The notes: generated by a model not told the origin, from the sequence alone. 64,000 bases of DNA from Harmonia axyridis (GCF_914767665.1 NC_059504.1:11348501-11412500); one strand, 5' to 3'; positions 1 through 12,727 are shown, counted from the first letter of the stretch. Numbers and translations: made by a program.

Positions 1-660
1 CAAAAAAATGTGAATCTTCATCACCACCATTTTTTTCAGGAGAATCCAATCAACTTATGAACCGTTAAAATTTAACCCAAGGTATGGCATATTGCCGAAA
101 TTTTGGTCGAAAATGCTATTTGATAATTCAAATTATATACTGGGTGTGCCATTTGAAATGAGAAAATAGTAGTCTGTAGACATCTGAAAATATTTTAGGG
201 AGAAAGATCATTGTCTCAAACCCCAACATGCAAATTTTCAGCTCAAAAGTATGATTAGTTTTCCATAAACGTCTACTAGGCCATCCCGGTGAATCACCCT
301 GTTTTATTCATTAAATATAATAATAGAGAAATAGTTTGTCACAAAGTATATTAGATACAAAATCACAATACAGAAAGTTATAAATTAAATAGAATTAATA
401 TAAAACACACTGCATATCGCCATCAACGGTTTGAAATTGTGAAAAATGGTATTTCGAAGTATGGAATCATCTTACGATGCCTGGCTATTACGAGTATCTC
501 AAGTCAACATTGAATTGTACTTGTAAAAAAACTTCGGCCGTTTTCTAGAAAATTAATATTACAAAGATGAGTGAATCACCCTGTACTGTAATCAACAGAG
601 TTGAGATCTAGTGTGTTTTTCTATAGTTTGGAAGTAGAGACGAGTAAACTTAGTATAACA
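1..660. other. Intergenic, repeat-derived
   Basis: No gene is visible. Short motifs of the ACAGGGTG type occur near 138-150, 289-302 and 570-583. They resemble the termini of the fold-back element that follows, so this stretch probably contains decayed relatives of it. No open reading frame of interest is present. Confidence 0.5.
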
Positions 661-673
661 TTCAAATATTATA

Positions 674-1345
674 CAGGGTGGCCATTTGAAAACGAAACAG
701 ACGAGATTACAGACTAAATAAAGTTTTTAGATAGAAATGCTCGGACAGGTCGATTTCTGTTTCGAGGGGGGCAACTTAAGATGTAGGTTACGGACGCATA
801 GCGCTTCAACCCTTGCTGCTACAACCCCCACCCCCAATTTTTGAATAGGGAAGATGGGGTGAGTGATACCTCAATTTAAAGGTATTTTCATACTGATTTC
901 AGCACAGTAATTGTTTTTTCATTTTATGCATTAGTTCTCGAAATATTCATGCGTTAGTTAGTTAGGAAGGAAACCACAGTCATGGTTGTTTTGAAGCTCA
1001 AAATGTCGATTTTTCACAAAACACTACAAGTGCCATGAAAACACCACTTCATTTTCAAATACTTAGTTAAGAATATTTCGAGAACTAATGCATAAAATGA
1101 AAAAACAATTACTGTGCTGAAATCAGTATAAAAATACCTTTCAAATGAGGTATCACTCACCCCATCTTCCCTATTCAAAATTTGGGGGTGAGGGTTGTAG
1201 TAGCAAGGGTTGAAGCGCTATGCGTCCGTAACCTACATCTTAAGTTGTCCCCCTCGAAACAGAAATCGACCTGTCCGAGCATTTCTATCGAAAAACTTTA
1301 TTTCGTCTGTAATCTCGTCTGTTTCGTTTTCAAATGGCCACCCTG
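674..1345. mobile_element. Fold-back (long inverted-repeat) MITE
   Basis: Two arms of about 270-280 bp (674-950 and about 1070-1345) are near-perfect reverse complements and are separated by a spacer of about 120 bp. The outer ends read CAGGGTGGCCATTTGAAAAC and its complement. Each end is bordered by TA (672-673 and 1346-1347), consistent with a TA target-site duplication of the Tc1/mariner superfamily. There is no coding capacity, so it is a non-autonomous element. The arms differ at only a few positions by eye, suggesting recent insertion or gene conversion between arms. Confidence 0.85.
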
Positions 1346-1349
1346 TATA

Positions 1350-2105
1350 TGAATATCAAAGTTTCTCCATTTTCAGCTCATCCGAATATCAAACCTATAG
1401 AATAGCGTCGAACAAGAATTCGAAACGAAAATCTGCAGTGTAATTAGAAATGTCGGAGAATTCACAATGGAAACGAAAGAATAGAGAGATGTACAATGTT
1501 TGGTTCAATTTAGAAGCGTCTTTTCGCCTTTGTAGAGTTTTCCAGCAACTGTTAGAGAGAGATCCACTCTCATATTTTCTATTATGTTCCTAAATTCTTA
1601 TCGTGTTTAGAGTGCTTTTACAGTTATTGAAAACGTTACAACATAAAAATTGGAATGTTCTGATATATTTCTGCACGAAAACCAAACCAAAACCATATTT
1701 GAATTAATCTTAATCTACCGAAATTGGGTTTCCTGAATAATTTTCAAACATCGTTATATTATTCTCTAAATTAAATTTACCACATCCTTCCTCAAACAAA
1801 AGTTCATTGGACCATAAGAAAAATAAACTCAAATTGCGTGGTTGTGGATTTCATCAAGTATTTTAGGGTCAACAATCCACCGATCGCCCCCCACAAAAAG
1901 ATTTAATTATCTTTGTAGGCAATAATTTACCGAAGATAAATTTCTACATGATTCAGCAGAGTGGTGAACCTGAGGGTTTTGTCGATATCAGGAGGAGGGT
2001 GTTGCTATAAAATGGACATTTTCGCAAGTTTCAGCAAACTTTCTAGTGGAAAAAGAAGACATTGCATGTTTTACTCTAACCCATTATTTGTTTTTTTTAT
2101 AATCA
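1350..2105. other. Intergenic, nothing recognised
   Basis: AT-rich sequence with no convincing open reading frame, RNA gene or repeat structure that I can identify. Confidence 0.4.
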
Positions 2106-2109
2106 CATA

Positions 2110-3660
2110 TACTAAGTGACAAAAAAACTGCAACACCCAGAAGAAGCTGTTTAAATTTTAATTTTTTTTTTTTGGAAAAACAAATAGTATAGCAAGGAGT
2201 CAATGATTGAAATTTGGGGAACAAACGAAGGGTTCACAATTTTTTTTTGATTAGTTATTAATGTGTTTGTCCAAAGCGAATACCTATACACTCCCAAACA
2301 CGTCTCGGCATTGATGCAATTTACAATATCAGTCTTATGATTCTTACAATATCTGAAACGATAGTATATTACAAAAAATCACTTCAAAAATGACAAATTT
2401 ATCAACATTCTATAGCTCTCTGCAAATCTGGCATACAACTCTTTCCTCACAGGGGCAGAGAACTTCATAGAAACACACAGCATCGAACTAGCAGCAAATA
2501 AAACGTTGTATGCAACAACAACATATAACTCATCCAGCCATTCAATTCTTCCAAAATCACCCAGCAGATCAAAATTGGTTATTCCTAAAATCTTCAATAA
2601 AACTGGGAGTGCTGAACTGAGGATAAGCACCAAGGCACAGTTACCTATTACAAGAATAAAATATGTGCTTTTGGGGGTTGGTCTGATTCTCCTCATCAAG
2701 GGCGTGGTATATAATCCAATGAAGGAAGTAGCCACATTAAGATGGTCTATTTCTTCTTGAGGGATACTATCCCAAACTATCTGTACTTCATGTCTCAGAG
2801 CCGCCAAAGTCCGTGGGGACTGGAGTTAATTTCCAAGCCTTCTACCCATGATGTCCCAAACATGCTCTATGGGTGAAAGATCAGGAGATCTGGGCGGCCA
2901 TGGCAAAAGATTCACATGGGTCGCTTCGAAAAACTTTAAACTAACTCTGGCAACATGAGGTCGGTCATTATTTTCTAAATATTGGATTCTCGAGCTAGTT
3001 AAGGTAAGGGAGAACATATGGCTCCACTATTCCTTGAAGGTAACACAGCGCTCTCATGTTACCTCGAATAAATACTAAAAGTGGCCTACTTGCATATGCA
3101 ATAGCACCCTATACCATAACTCCTATTGTCCGGTGTACATGACGCTCAACATCAAACTGAGGTTCACGTCTTTCTCCCCTACGTCGTCTAACCCTGTTTC
3201 GGCCATCATGTGCACCCAAGGAGAATCGAGATTCATCAGAAAGATGACCTGATGCCATCCCACATTCCAATGTTGACGTTCTCTGCACCACTGTAATCGT
3301 TGCAGGCGTTGCTCAACCGCCTGAGGTAACACAAGGTGGGGTCGATAATGCTGCAGTCCAAAAGACCTTATTCGGCGGTAAACCGCAGGATGGCCTTGTT
3401 CTCCTAACCACTCATCAGCCAAAGATCGAGTTGTCGCAATCGGTCTTCAATGGCCATAAGTCTTAGACGTCGATCTTGAACTTCATTTGTTCCTCTTCGA
3501 CGTCTGGTGCCTACTCTTCTTCGATTTTGGACATTATCAAACCTCGCTTGACAACATCTCATAACTCATAATTCACTTAGCTGGCGATAAATTCCGCGTA
3601 CATGTGCTCTAGGCATTTTGACAACAACTCAACATCGACTTTGGATCTCCTCAAGCAGCT
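2110..3660 (-). mobile_element. Decayed Tc1-like (DD34E) transposon carrying a host gene fragment
   Basis: Read on the minus strand, pieces of one Tc1-type transposase appear in order. The basic HTH/linker region lies around 3640-3420. The YRRIRSFGLQHYRPHLVLP segment, the HWNVGWHQV and SDESRFSLGAHDG catalytic region and the ERHVHRTIGVMV segment lie between about 3420 and 3109. The NDRPHVARVSLKFFEATHV and SPDLSPIEHVWDIMGRRLGN block (last catalytic Glu) lies at 3017-2826. The C-terminal HEVQIVWDSIPQEEIDHL lies at about 2790-2739 and SMPRRV at about 2317-2300. Several frameshifts separate the pieces, so it is inactive. An AAACTGCAACACCCAG end-like sequence near 2125 may be one terminus; I cannot see a matching right terminus. 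Confidence 0.85.
2321..2738 (-). pseudogene. LMBR1/lilipod C-terminal fragment inside the Tc1 element
   Basis: This segment interrupts the Tc1 transposase between its EEIDHL and SMPRRV motifs and continues the same open frame for about 115 codons. The translation matches the C-terminal membrane region of LMBR1-family proteins (Drosophila lilipod). Diagnostic stretches are VIGNCALVLILSSALPVLL, LGITNFDLLGDFGR and the terminal KFSAPVRKELYARF. Two hydrophobic membrane segments are visible. The frame ends at a TGA at 2379-2381, followed by non-coding sequence with a TTTCAG acceptor-like site. It lacks the N-terminal bulk of the family (usually about 500 aa), so it is a fragment and not a working gene. 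Capture by the transposon is inferred from Tc1 sequence on both sides. Confidence 0.8.
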
Positions 3661-5817
3661 GGTTTGTTGTAAAATTTAAAAAATTTCCAAAAAAGGACTA
3701 CAATATTTAAGTACCAAAAATTGTTTCGCCGAAAAAACCTTAAAGAGGTGAGATGCTGACTTTAAAAGAATCAACCAACAAATCTGATCGCTCGATTTAG
3801 GCAATTGTTTCATCAGAAAACATCAAAAAATTCCACGATCTAGTTTTGAGCGATCGTAAATTGAAATTGAGTGAATTGAAGATATTAGCAACCAGTGTAT
3901 TCATTATTTTGCATAAAGATTTGGCCAAAAGAAAGTTTTGATCGAAATTTTCCTTCAAAAAGGAAATAATAAAAACATCATAATGAAATTTGTATTGTTT
4001 TAATTCAATTTTTTCATTCAACACATTCGAAAACTAAACTGTGAAATTTTAAGAGGGTTCAAATTTTTTTTAATGAATCATTATTGGAAATATATATATA
4101 TATATATATATTATCAAAAAACCCAATTACCATGAAAATGGTGTAGGGTATTATTGGAAATAATGAACCCAAAATTCATATAATGCACTAAGTTAATTAT
4201 GACTTTTGAAAATATTACAGATTTGTGAGGTTTTTTTATTGTCATGAGACGATTTTCGTTTGGTATGGAAACGTATATATGACACTGGAAAAATCGATAA
4301 ATTGAGTAAGGGTATGGTTCTGGAATAATGGAATTCCTTGAAAGGACTGAAACTGTTGATTTCGATATCTAAGCATCAATTTGTTTTCCTACAGAATTAA
4401 ATCATAGGAATTAATAATCAACCTATACCCGTACGCTTTGAGATATTTAATAAAAATAATGGAACCAGAAATGACTGACCTATTATTAATTGTCTATTGA
4501 TATCCCCAAAACATTCACCACATTAGAATGTTCCATAAAACTTCCTTCTGTGCATTTAATAACATGAACGATTTAAACATATTTTTACTTCCTTCTAATT
4601 AATATAGAAAAATAAATATTTTCCCCTTTTAACCATGCACTTATAACCTCATAAATAAACACTCACCTCTTCAGAAGAGCTTTCAGGGTGAGAGAAATCG
4701 AAGGAAAACCTTCCTGACACGTTTTCTAATTCAGAAAATCAAAAATGATCGGGATGTTTTCAAAACTCAAAGAAACGAGAAATATGGGTATATATAAACC
4801 ACAGAGGAGATGTATTGTGCCGAAAATAATAAGAAGAGGAGAGGGATTATCACAGACGGCAATTGTGGAAAACGTCAATAACGGTTTCGTTATATGTAAC
4901 GGGGTAGTTCGACAAGGAACCAAACCGATTATCTTTATAGAAATTATGAAAAATCGTTTATATATACACTATGCGATGTCATATGATCGTTTCATCGATG
5001 AATGAATATTGAATAATCTACTGTCCGTTAGGTTTCCGAATTTACCGAAGTTGAAGAAAGATTGTTCTCCAATCTTAAGATTTCTGTAATGAACAACTTT
5101 AGGTTCGTGTCTATCTCTTTAGTAAAATTTAGTTCACTTTATATTAATAAAATACTAGCTGCCCGCCCCCGCTTCGCATGTTTTGTCAGGGAACCCAAGA
5201 TACATCCTTGGAAATGTCAAATTATACTCTATGATTGTTCGCTCGGTCGGAGGAAAAAGGAAAGCCTTTTTCTTTTTTTTCTCTAATTCTGTGGTTATTC
5301 CGTTCATTCTTCCACATCTTGTAGAACAAAATCGTGCGAGAATATATCAGAAACGCACAGTTTTCATGGTTATATTTCATTATTCTATGTTGGCACTCCG
5401 AACTTTCCGCCACGGCTTTATCTGTTAATTCATCAATTTGCCTTAAAGAAATCAGTTCTGCCAACCAACATTTTTCAATGCAAAAATCACTAAAATATAT
5501 ATATGGAAATATTTCATTAATTTCAATGAAAATGCAATGAATTAGAGAAAATAATGTATAATACTCGTACAGAAGGCTCATTCTACCACTCGTTCATTCC
5601 AAAACTCGCCACTTCGTGGCTCGTTTTTGAATTTTGAACTCGTGGAAGAATATCAATGCCTTCTGCACTTGTATTATAAATAACTATTCCGTACGTTTTT
5701 TCAGAAGTCTTTTGTTGTATAAACCTTCTCATAACAGAGTAATGAACACAAAAAAAAATATCCAATTTGGTGCATTCGTTTGATCGTGATGCCCTTACAT
5801 AATATCCACAGATCCTT

Positions 5818-5854
<37 letters not shown>

Positions 5855-6035
5855 GATACAAGTATAGAGTTGACAGTGCGCAAACAATGTAAATGATTCC
5901 GTAGAAATAGCTCTCTCAGTCATGCTCATGCGCAAATGTGTAATTCCCGGGAACTCGATATTTCGAGATCAACTTGTCCGATGTTGATAAAATTTAGAGT
6001 GGGTATTCAGATAGATTTAGAATTAGATTTGAGTG
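3661..6035. other. Intergenic with simple repeats
   Basis: No supported gene. It contains a (TA)n tract near 4090-4111 and a longer (TA)n tract at about 5823-5851. The phrase CTAGCTGCCCGCCCCCGCTT near 5156 resembles the conserved start of dispersed insect retroelement tails; this is only a similarity of style. The 86-codon frame at 4745-5005 shows no recognisable domain. Confidence 0.4.
5823..5851. repeat. (TA)n microsatellite
   Basis: Uninterrupted alternating TA run of roughly 28 bp, seen directly. Confidence 0.9.
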
Positions 6036-6039
6036 GGGT

Positions 6040-6500
6040 TTCCTCGCACCTCGATCTTATGGTCTATTTGTGCCCCCATCACAGAGGTTCTATTCGTCGT
6101 AGTTTACTGGGCGCCCTCCAGTTCCAGAATTCTAATGAACTCCAGTATCTGGGATGGCTTCAAGAAGGTTACTTTCTCACTTCTACATGTCTCTTGTCCA
6201 AAGCTTTTTTTGGGTTGACTAGTGCTGACGAGGCATTCCGTCTCCAAGTGATCCAGAGTTTCTTCCTCCTCCCCACAGAATCTGCACTTATCTTTTTCTG
6301 CTAGACTCATTCTTATGAGGTGTAAGGAATCTAGTGAGGAGGTGTAGCATATTCTTGCTATGATCCAGATACTTCTTAGATCTCGCAGTATCAAAGTATT
6401 GAAGAAACTTTTTGGAATAATTCAACCCAGGAATATTCTGCTAGAGTGTTCTTCTTTCGTTATTTTCTTCTTCCGAAACTCTCTCTTCACCTAAACCACA
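6040..6500 (-). mobile_element. Non-LTR retrotransposon 3' end (RNase H/zinc-knuckle tail), copy 1
   Basis: On the minus strand the translation includes KDKCRFCGEEEETLDHLETE, the C-terminal zinc-knuckle-like motif that follows RNase H in jockey/R1-type LINEs. It is preceded by TSSLDSLHLIRMSLAEKD. The same 3' segment recurs at about 33955-35160, 49080-49483 and 58400-58800, all with the 3' end on the left. This copy is 5'-truncated. Confidence 0.75.
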
Positions 6501-8838
6501 GAAAGGTTCTGGGCCAATGAAAGCATTTTGTGCTCCTTTTCAGGCAAGTGTGTTGGCCTCTTCATTTCCCATCTTCTTTTCTACTTTTTTTTCAGTATCT
6601 TTGAAAGATATTTCAATTATTTGTATTAATTTCAACGCATTTATTCTGTATAGAACTAAGTTACTCTTCAAATTTTTGAGAAATCAGGTTTCAGTACAAC
6701 ACTAATTGAAATGAAAAACAATATGATATATTTGCTTTATTCTTCGTTTCTTGATGAATTCACATGATACCTTTGCAGAATCATTGAAATTAAACAAAAA
6801 AATACAAGTAAAAACATTAACATATGGTAAACATTCAACCTTAGCTAATTTCAAAATTTTCTCCTTGTGACAACCATCGGTCCTCATATCAACTTTTTTC
6901 CTTATATTTGACAATTAACACAGAAACATTTTGTAAAACTCACATACAATACAAAGTACATGATACTCCAATAGTCAATAAACTAATTCACTTAATTATA
7001 GGCGTTGCTGCATTTCAATTCAATTTCACTATTTAATATCTTTGGTAAATAAGGAATGGTTTAAAATATTTTCAGTCTAGGTACTGAGAAATGGTTAAAA
7101 ATAGTGAATGAAAGTCAAAGAAGTAAAACTAAATAACATTAGAAGTCGTTCACAAGAGGTTAATTCAAGAAAAATTGTGCAGATCCAAATTTTAATACAA
7201 TTTAAAAAAATTAATGTCAGGACTTCCTTGTTGAGAAAATATATTCACTATAAGACTTTTAGTTGATAGTAATTAATTATAACTAAATATTTAGGTGAAT
7301 ATATCCTTCAAATTATAAAAATTTCAAGGATGTATGTTAGTATAACTTTATTGATTAAGATACAAGTGGAACAATTGTAGCTTAGAACTGAAAAAACTGA
7401 TGAGAAGTGTTTAGTAAATTCAAATGGCATTTCAATGAGATGCCTATTCAAAACTATCTAATAAATTCATTTACATAGCAAAAATAAAGAAAATGTCGAT
7501 GAATAATGTTCCATACTTAAACTGAACTTAACTCCAATTTTTTTGTAGCTTTGTGTGAAACTCTCAGAAACCAAAAACTACTTATTTAATACAGAAAGAA
7601 CTAGTATCAGGAAGCTATTTGACAGTGTGAAAAATATTAACATCCCCATAAATTAGGCAGAAAATTTGAGAAAAAATATGCTGTTAGATAACTAAAAAGA
7701 TCTGAAAAACTCAAAAAACCACGTTATGAGAAACGTGTTATTTGCCATCTTGTATCATTGGCTTCTGGTCAATTTCTCGAATTTTGACATTTTATAAATA
7801 TGCTAGTTATGTTGTGCCTGAACAGGTTTTTCTCTATAGAAAGTTCAATGAAACCTTAGGCCATTTAAAACAACATTGAATTCTAACCTCAAACTAATTT
7901 CTAAATTAAGAATATAAGAAATCAAAGTAATATTTAAAATTACTTACATCAAACTGATTTTCCCAGAAGAAAACGAGAAAATGGTCGAATCAATAATGAA
8001 AACAAACACTTTCTTATATGCCTCTTTAAATTTTTACTATTTGATTGCTATTTACTTGAAATGAATGAGTCTTTACTTTTTATGTACCCAATAAGCATCA
8101 CTGGATAATTTGAGAGGATTTGAAAAATTTGTCAAATAGCCTATTCTGCGTTCAGAAGTTGATATTTAATTGGCCGCCCATTGTAGATTAACAATGAAAA
8201 ATAAATACTCGATACTAAACAGTTTAGTTTCGAATTGAAAGGAAAATATTATTTCTATATCATAAGTTAGCTAGGCATGAAATGGAAGTCCTGGATGATA
8301 CAAAATTCTATTAGAATTCATAAATTGTCATCAATAATTCAATTTAAGTAGAATTGTTAGGAAAATTCAAGAGAAGATGTTAAGTTACGTCTTTTTTCTA
8401 CTTTTAAACATCTGATATAATAACAATGGTCCTATCAATCACTATTCAATTCTCAATATATACGTTATGAACAAAGAACTTCAGCTTAAGATACAAGTCA
8501 ATAACAAAAATAGGAACCCTTTACTGAGGTTTGAAAATCATTATATACAATTTGTTTACTTTTTAAAACTTTTGCAGAGAAATTTATAACTGAATTACAG
8601 TATAAATAGAAGTAACACAATTACTGCAAATATTGTTCTACAAAGCAAACACAAACAAAAAATCAATATGCAAATACTAAAAATCTGAAAATATTCAAAG
8701 TAGAGGTAAATTGTGCTGTCCTCAACATTTAATTACTTAATAATATAATATCATTTTTCCTATGTTTAGTGCTAAAATGTACAATAATCGATATCACAAA
8801 TAATTAATTAAAATAAGAAATGGAATGTTACTTACGAT
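6501..8838. other. Intergenic or 3' flank of spire
   Basis: A very AT-rich 2.3 kb stretch. I see no coding exon, repeat or RNA gene. Part of it may be 3' untranslated sequence of spire, because a strong GTAAGT donor-like site lies just after the spire stop codon on the minus strand (about 8831-8836). Confidence 0.4.
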
Positions 8839-8844
8839 TTTATT
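8839..8844 (-). terminator. AATAAA poly(A) signal, spire
   Basis: A minus-strand AATAAA lies 19 bp beyond the spire stop codon (8863-8865). Confidence 0.45.
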
Positions 8845-8862
8845 GATTCGAAAATGAATAAT

Positions 8863-11620
8863 TCAGAAAACTGGTGATAAATTCAATGTCATGTTTTGAA
8901 TTGTTTTATTACGAATAGCTGAGCGATTGACCCGAGCAGACTGTATTATCTGTAGGACCATCCTCTTACAATCGTGACATACCACCATTTGGTTCCCCGT
9001 TTTCAATTTACTCATTACTCTAGCAGCTCGACTGGCAGTTGTAGATTTAGCTTCAAACATACCGCTTTCTTTATTTTCCTCATTACTGACACTAGTACTT
9101 GGACTATCTTTATTCAAAATACCCTCAGCCTCTTTCATTTTGATTACTAAAGATCTAGTGAAACTATTATTAAGCTCATCTTCAGGAGTTGCCATAATGC
9201 TAGGACTTAACAACACCACAGGTACAGTGGAAAAGTATTCCATAGGTATATTCATTTTAGAATAACATTTGGAACATATTGTGCGTTTGCATAGTGTGCA
9301 TCTCTGTCCCCAGGGACCAAAAATTCCAAATCTGGTCTTGAGACAGAGAAAACAAACTTTTCGAGCTTCAACATCATGTCTTATCCGTCCTTCAGAAGGT
9401 AAAGCGTCCAGTTCAGCCTTAGTAAGAACTGAACGAATGTGAACAATTTCAGATAAAGTTAAAGACAATCTATCATCTAGAGATAGGCTTTCTTCCCATT
9501 TCTTCATATCCATCAACCCTTCTTGGATTAGTTTTGCCATCTCTGGTTCTAATTGTACAGATTCCGCTTCTGAACTATTACATGACTGTCTGGAGCATGG
9601 TCGAGACTGGGGTACAGAGTAACACCCCAAGTTACTGTTCAAGACACCCAAAGTATGTCTACGTACATTTGTTCTAGAACCCACATCCTGAGTTGCTAGA
9701 TCATACGGTTCTAAAGCAGCATCTGTTGTATCGCAGATTTGTGAATATTCAGAAGACCATAAACCAGGTTCTGAGATATCTGGACTATCAGAATCATCAT
9801 CATCAAAATCCTCCAATTGACTGAAGTCGACTTTGATCAGTTTTCTAGGTCTAGGGAACCCTTCTTTAGACCCTTCTGCAGTAGACAATGTGCGGCTTAT
9901 TCTGAAAATAATGGGAAAAAATAAGAAAAGCGAAATAGATCCTAAGATTGCGGTGCTATGTAACCCTTTACACAATCTATCAAACAACGCACACTTAAGT
10001 AAGGAGCTTATTGATGTTTGTTCAAATTCATATTCATGTAAATATTTCAAGAAATTTCTCATGCACCTTTTACTCATTTCAGTCCTTTGAACTCAAACCA
10101 AAATCACTTTCTTGGAACTTTTTTATTGAGGAAACGAATATAACATTAATAATTGCCTGTTTTGAGAGGTTCAATTTTCATTCTTATTGTAAATCAGTCA
10201 TTATAAATCGGTATCAAATCATCAAAGAAGAAAATTCTATATGCAATTTTGTCGTTTCTGGATGAATTAGATCTTTCAATTGAAATTTGCAGACAAGAGT
10301 GTTCATGGCTTTCTAGCCATGGTCTAGTTGATTGAGCATCTTTTAATAATTGAGAAACTCCAAATCATTAATACCCTTATCTGCTCAAATTTAAACATTA
10401 ATAGACATTTGGGCGAAAAGTTCCATTGGATTAAGCACAAAATATATTTGAAATAAACAAACTCAGCTTACTCATTGACCAATATATATTTTGGGATCAT
10501 TTAATATCATTCTGAATAAAATACAAAGATCAGAAGTTCATAAAACTGGAGACACATTTTTTACAACATACCTTGGAGATGGAGTTGGCCTGAGTTTCTT
10601 TCCCAGTCTTATGGAATTGAGTAGTTTTTCACGTGGTGTGAAGCATTGTGGTTGATCAGGTAATTTTCTTTCTGAAGCTTTTTTAAGAGGCGGACGAGAT
10701 CTAATGAATTCTAAGATAATAGCATGAGCATCTTTTGTTACTCTTGAAGGAACATTCCCATTAATCATTATTTTTCTTAAATTATATCTACAACTTCTGA
10801 TGTCTTTCATTAATATTTCATAAGGTGTCAGCTCATATTCAATTGGTGCTTTGCTATAGTTCACTTTCTTCAATTTAACACCTGTTCTTAATTCACTCAT
10901 AACCTGAACCCAAAACTTGGCCCAGTCAGAGAAATTTAACTGAGTTAAATTTGGATTCATAGCACTATTTGTTTGTAATGAAATACTTCCTTGTTTTACC
11001 TTTTGAAGAAACATTGTCAACTCAAGTGCTTCAGTTACAAATGCTCTAACTACAGCTTTATAGTGGGCTTCCACTTGATTTTTTGTTAGAGTACCAAGAT
11101 GAACTTCACAACGTTTCAGAATTTCTTCTAATGTTATTTGAGTATTGACCCTTGAGGGCCCAGCTTCATCTGCCTCTTCTGAGTCCCTTTCAATACCTTC
11201 ATCATCAGTTTCATGATGAGCAGTATCGTCAGGTATCATATCACTAATTAGAGACTCCAAATCTTGACTTATCAACCTTTCTTCTCCATTTTCTGTACCC
11301 TGACTCAGTGTTGTGTATATAACAACTCCTAAAGAACCAATTATGTCATGTTCATTTTGTAATAATTTTCTAGATTCACCCAATGGTTTCGTAGTGTTTT
11401 CGTGTACATTACCATCGGTTTGAAGATACACATGTTCAACTTCTTTTATAACGAATAAATCTCGTCTTCTAGAAGAAAGACATTCAGTAAAATATTTTGC
11501 ACATTGATAACACAAAGCCCAAGCATGTTCTTCACGTATGGGGGAGTTGAAGGAATTGATAATTTCTTTCAAACATACACTGCCGTCCGAGTTCACTTTA
11601 CAATTTGTTTGATTAGACAT
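8863..11620 (-). CDS. spir: Spire actin nucleator
   Basis: Two coding exons: 11620-10572 and 9901-8863. The intron (donor AAG|GTATGT, acceptor TTTTCAG) joins codons in phase to give about 695 aa. Spire nucleates actin filaments with formins on vesicles and in oocytes. The KIND domain occupies about residues 12-240 (EEHAWALCYQCAKYF, DWAKFWVQVMSELRTGVKLK). It is followed by three WH2-type actin-binding segments at about 265-346: TPYEILMKDIRSCRYNLRKI, HAIILEFIRSRPPLKKA and PREKLLNSIRLGKKLRP. Exon 2 carries the Spir box (LTLSEIVHIRSVLTKAELDA) and a FYVE-like zinc finger with CFLC, CTLC and CSKC cysteine pairs. The protein is shorter than Drosophila Spir (about 1000 aa), with a short linker; longer isoforms using upstream or downstream exons are possible. 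Confidence 0.93.
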
Positions 11621-12454
11621 TGTTTATATTTTATGTTCTACTTCGAAAGTCCCATGACATAACTTAACCTAAAATCAATGTCTTGTTAGAAATGAAATTT
11701 TAACTGACATAACCGACATAACTTAGACAGGCGCGTTTACGTTGACATTTGAATTTCATTGATTTTTTAAAAGTAGGTCATTTGATTCAGATATCTAATA
11801 TCTATTACTATTTTACTTGATCTCTTCATCATGATGGAAACATTAAAATCGTTAAAAAAGAATTGAGACCTCACATTTAGATGATTATTTCTCTTGAAAA
11901 TATGGATGAATAGAAAAAATTAACGTTGATGGTTTCTTGTAAGAAAACTGCAATAGGGCTTTAGTGCTATTCTTAAGTATTTACTTAATCCCTTTTTCTC
12001 CGAAGCTTTCCATAAGCTCATATTATGTAAGGTAAAGGTACTGTGTAGGAGTTGTTACTGTGACCTAATATCCTTTCGGAGATCAGACTGTTGTTTTGTT
12101 TCCCTGTCTATAGCTTTGAGGAGACGATGATTGGTTGGACAGTTCCATCAAACCAGTACATTTCTTTCCTGCCTGAGACTAGTAGCTAATAATCACATAA
12201 TAGTAATAATAAAATCCATATTATGATCTTTGTAAAGATTAGTGGATATTACTTTGTTATATTATTTTCTCTATACTGAATTTCCGTCAAGTAGGGACAG
12301 AATTCATTAAATAATATTATCCATAGTCTGAGCGTGATAGGAGTACAAAACCTCCTAGACCATAGTATAAGAAACTATTCTTTATATAATGTCAATCAAG
12401 AATTCAAGGTATTACTCTCTATGAACTCCATGAGTCCATGCAGCCAAAGCAAAT
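11621..12454. other. Spire 5' flank, intergenic
   Basis: Contains the presumed spire promoter and 5'UTR. No recognisable gene or repeat was found. Confidence 0.4.
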
Positions 12455-12727
12455 TTGGCATACATGGAATATTCTAAAAAAAAAATCACTACCGAAATAC
12501 TATTGAAACGTTCGTTATCAGCTGAAGAAACATTAAGAGACGCTCTTGAACATTTACTATATGAACTAAAAAACAGTCCTGAAGGTTACCTTGCTAAAAA
12601 CGCTCTTGGTTATTTAAAAAAGCTAAGAGAATCAATACGTAATATAAAAGAACAATTAATAATGGAAAATAATGTTGATACTTCTTCATCAAAAAAGAAA
12701 AATAGGAAACATTTAGTTCAAAAGTAA
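12455..12727 (+). CDS. Possible small helical protein, unrecognised
   Basis: A 90-codon open frame starts at an ATG near 12455; a second in-frame ATG begins MEYSKKK. The composition looks coding-like: it is charged, with long amphipathic helix propensity (EETLRDALEHLLYELKN, NALGYLKKLRESIRNIKEQL), and ends in a basic tail (SSKKKNRKH). I recognise no family. It sits between spire and Tctp with no visible splice partners and no clear poly(A) signal close by. It could be a small gene, a single exon or a fragment of a mobile element. Confidence 0.35.
   Translation: MAYMEYSKKKITTEILLKRSLSAEETLRDALEHLLYELKNSPEGYLAKNALGYLKKLRESIRNIKEQLIMENNVDTSSSKKKNRKHLVQK

Noticed and set aside
2379..2807. Working LMBR1-like gene
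   Set aside because: Only the C-terminal part is present, fused to transposase sequence on both sides; treated as a captured fragment.
4745..5005. 86-codon plus-strand frame
   Set aside because: No domain, no splice or poly(A) support, and an equally open frame on the other strand; likely chance in AT-rich DNA.
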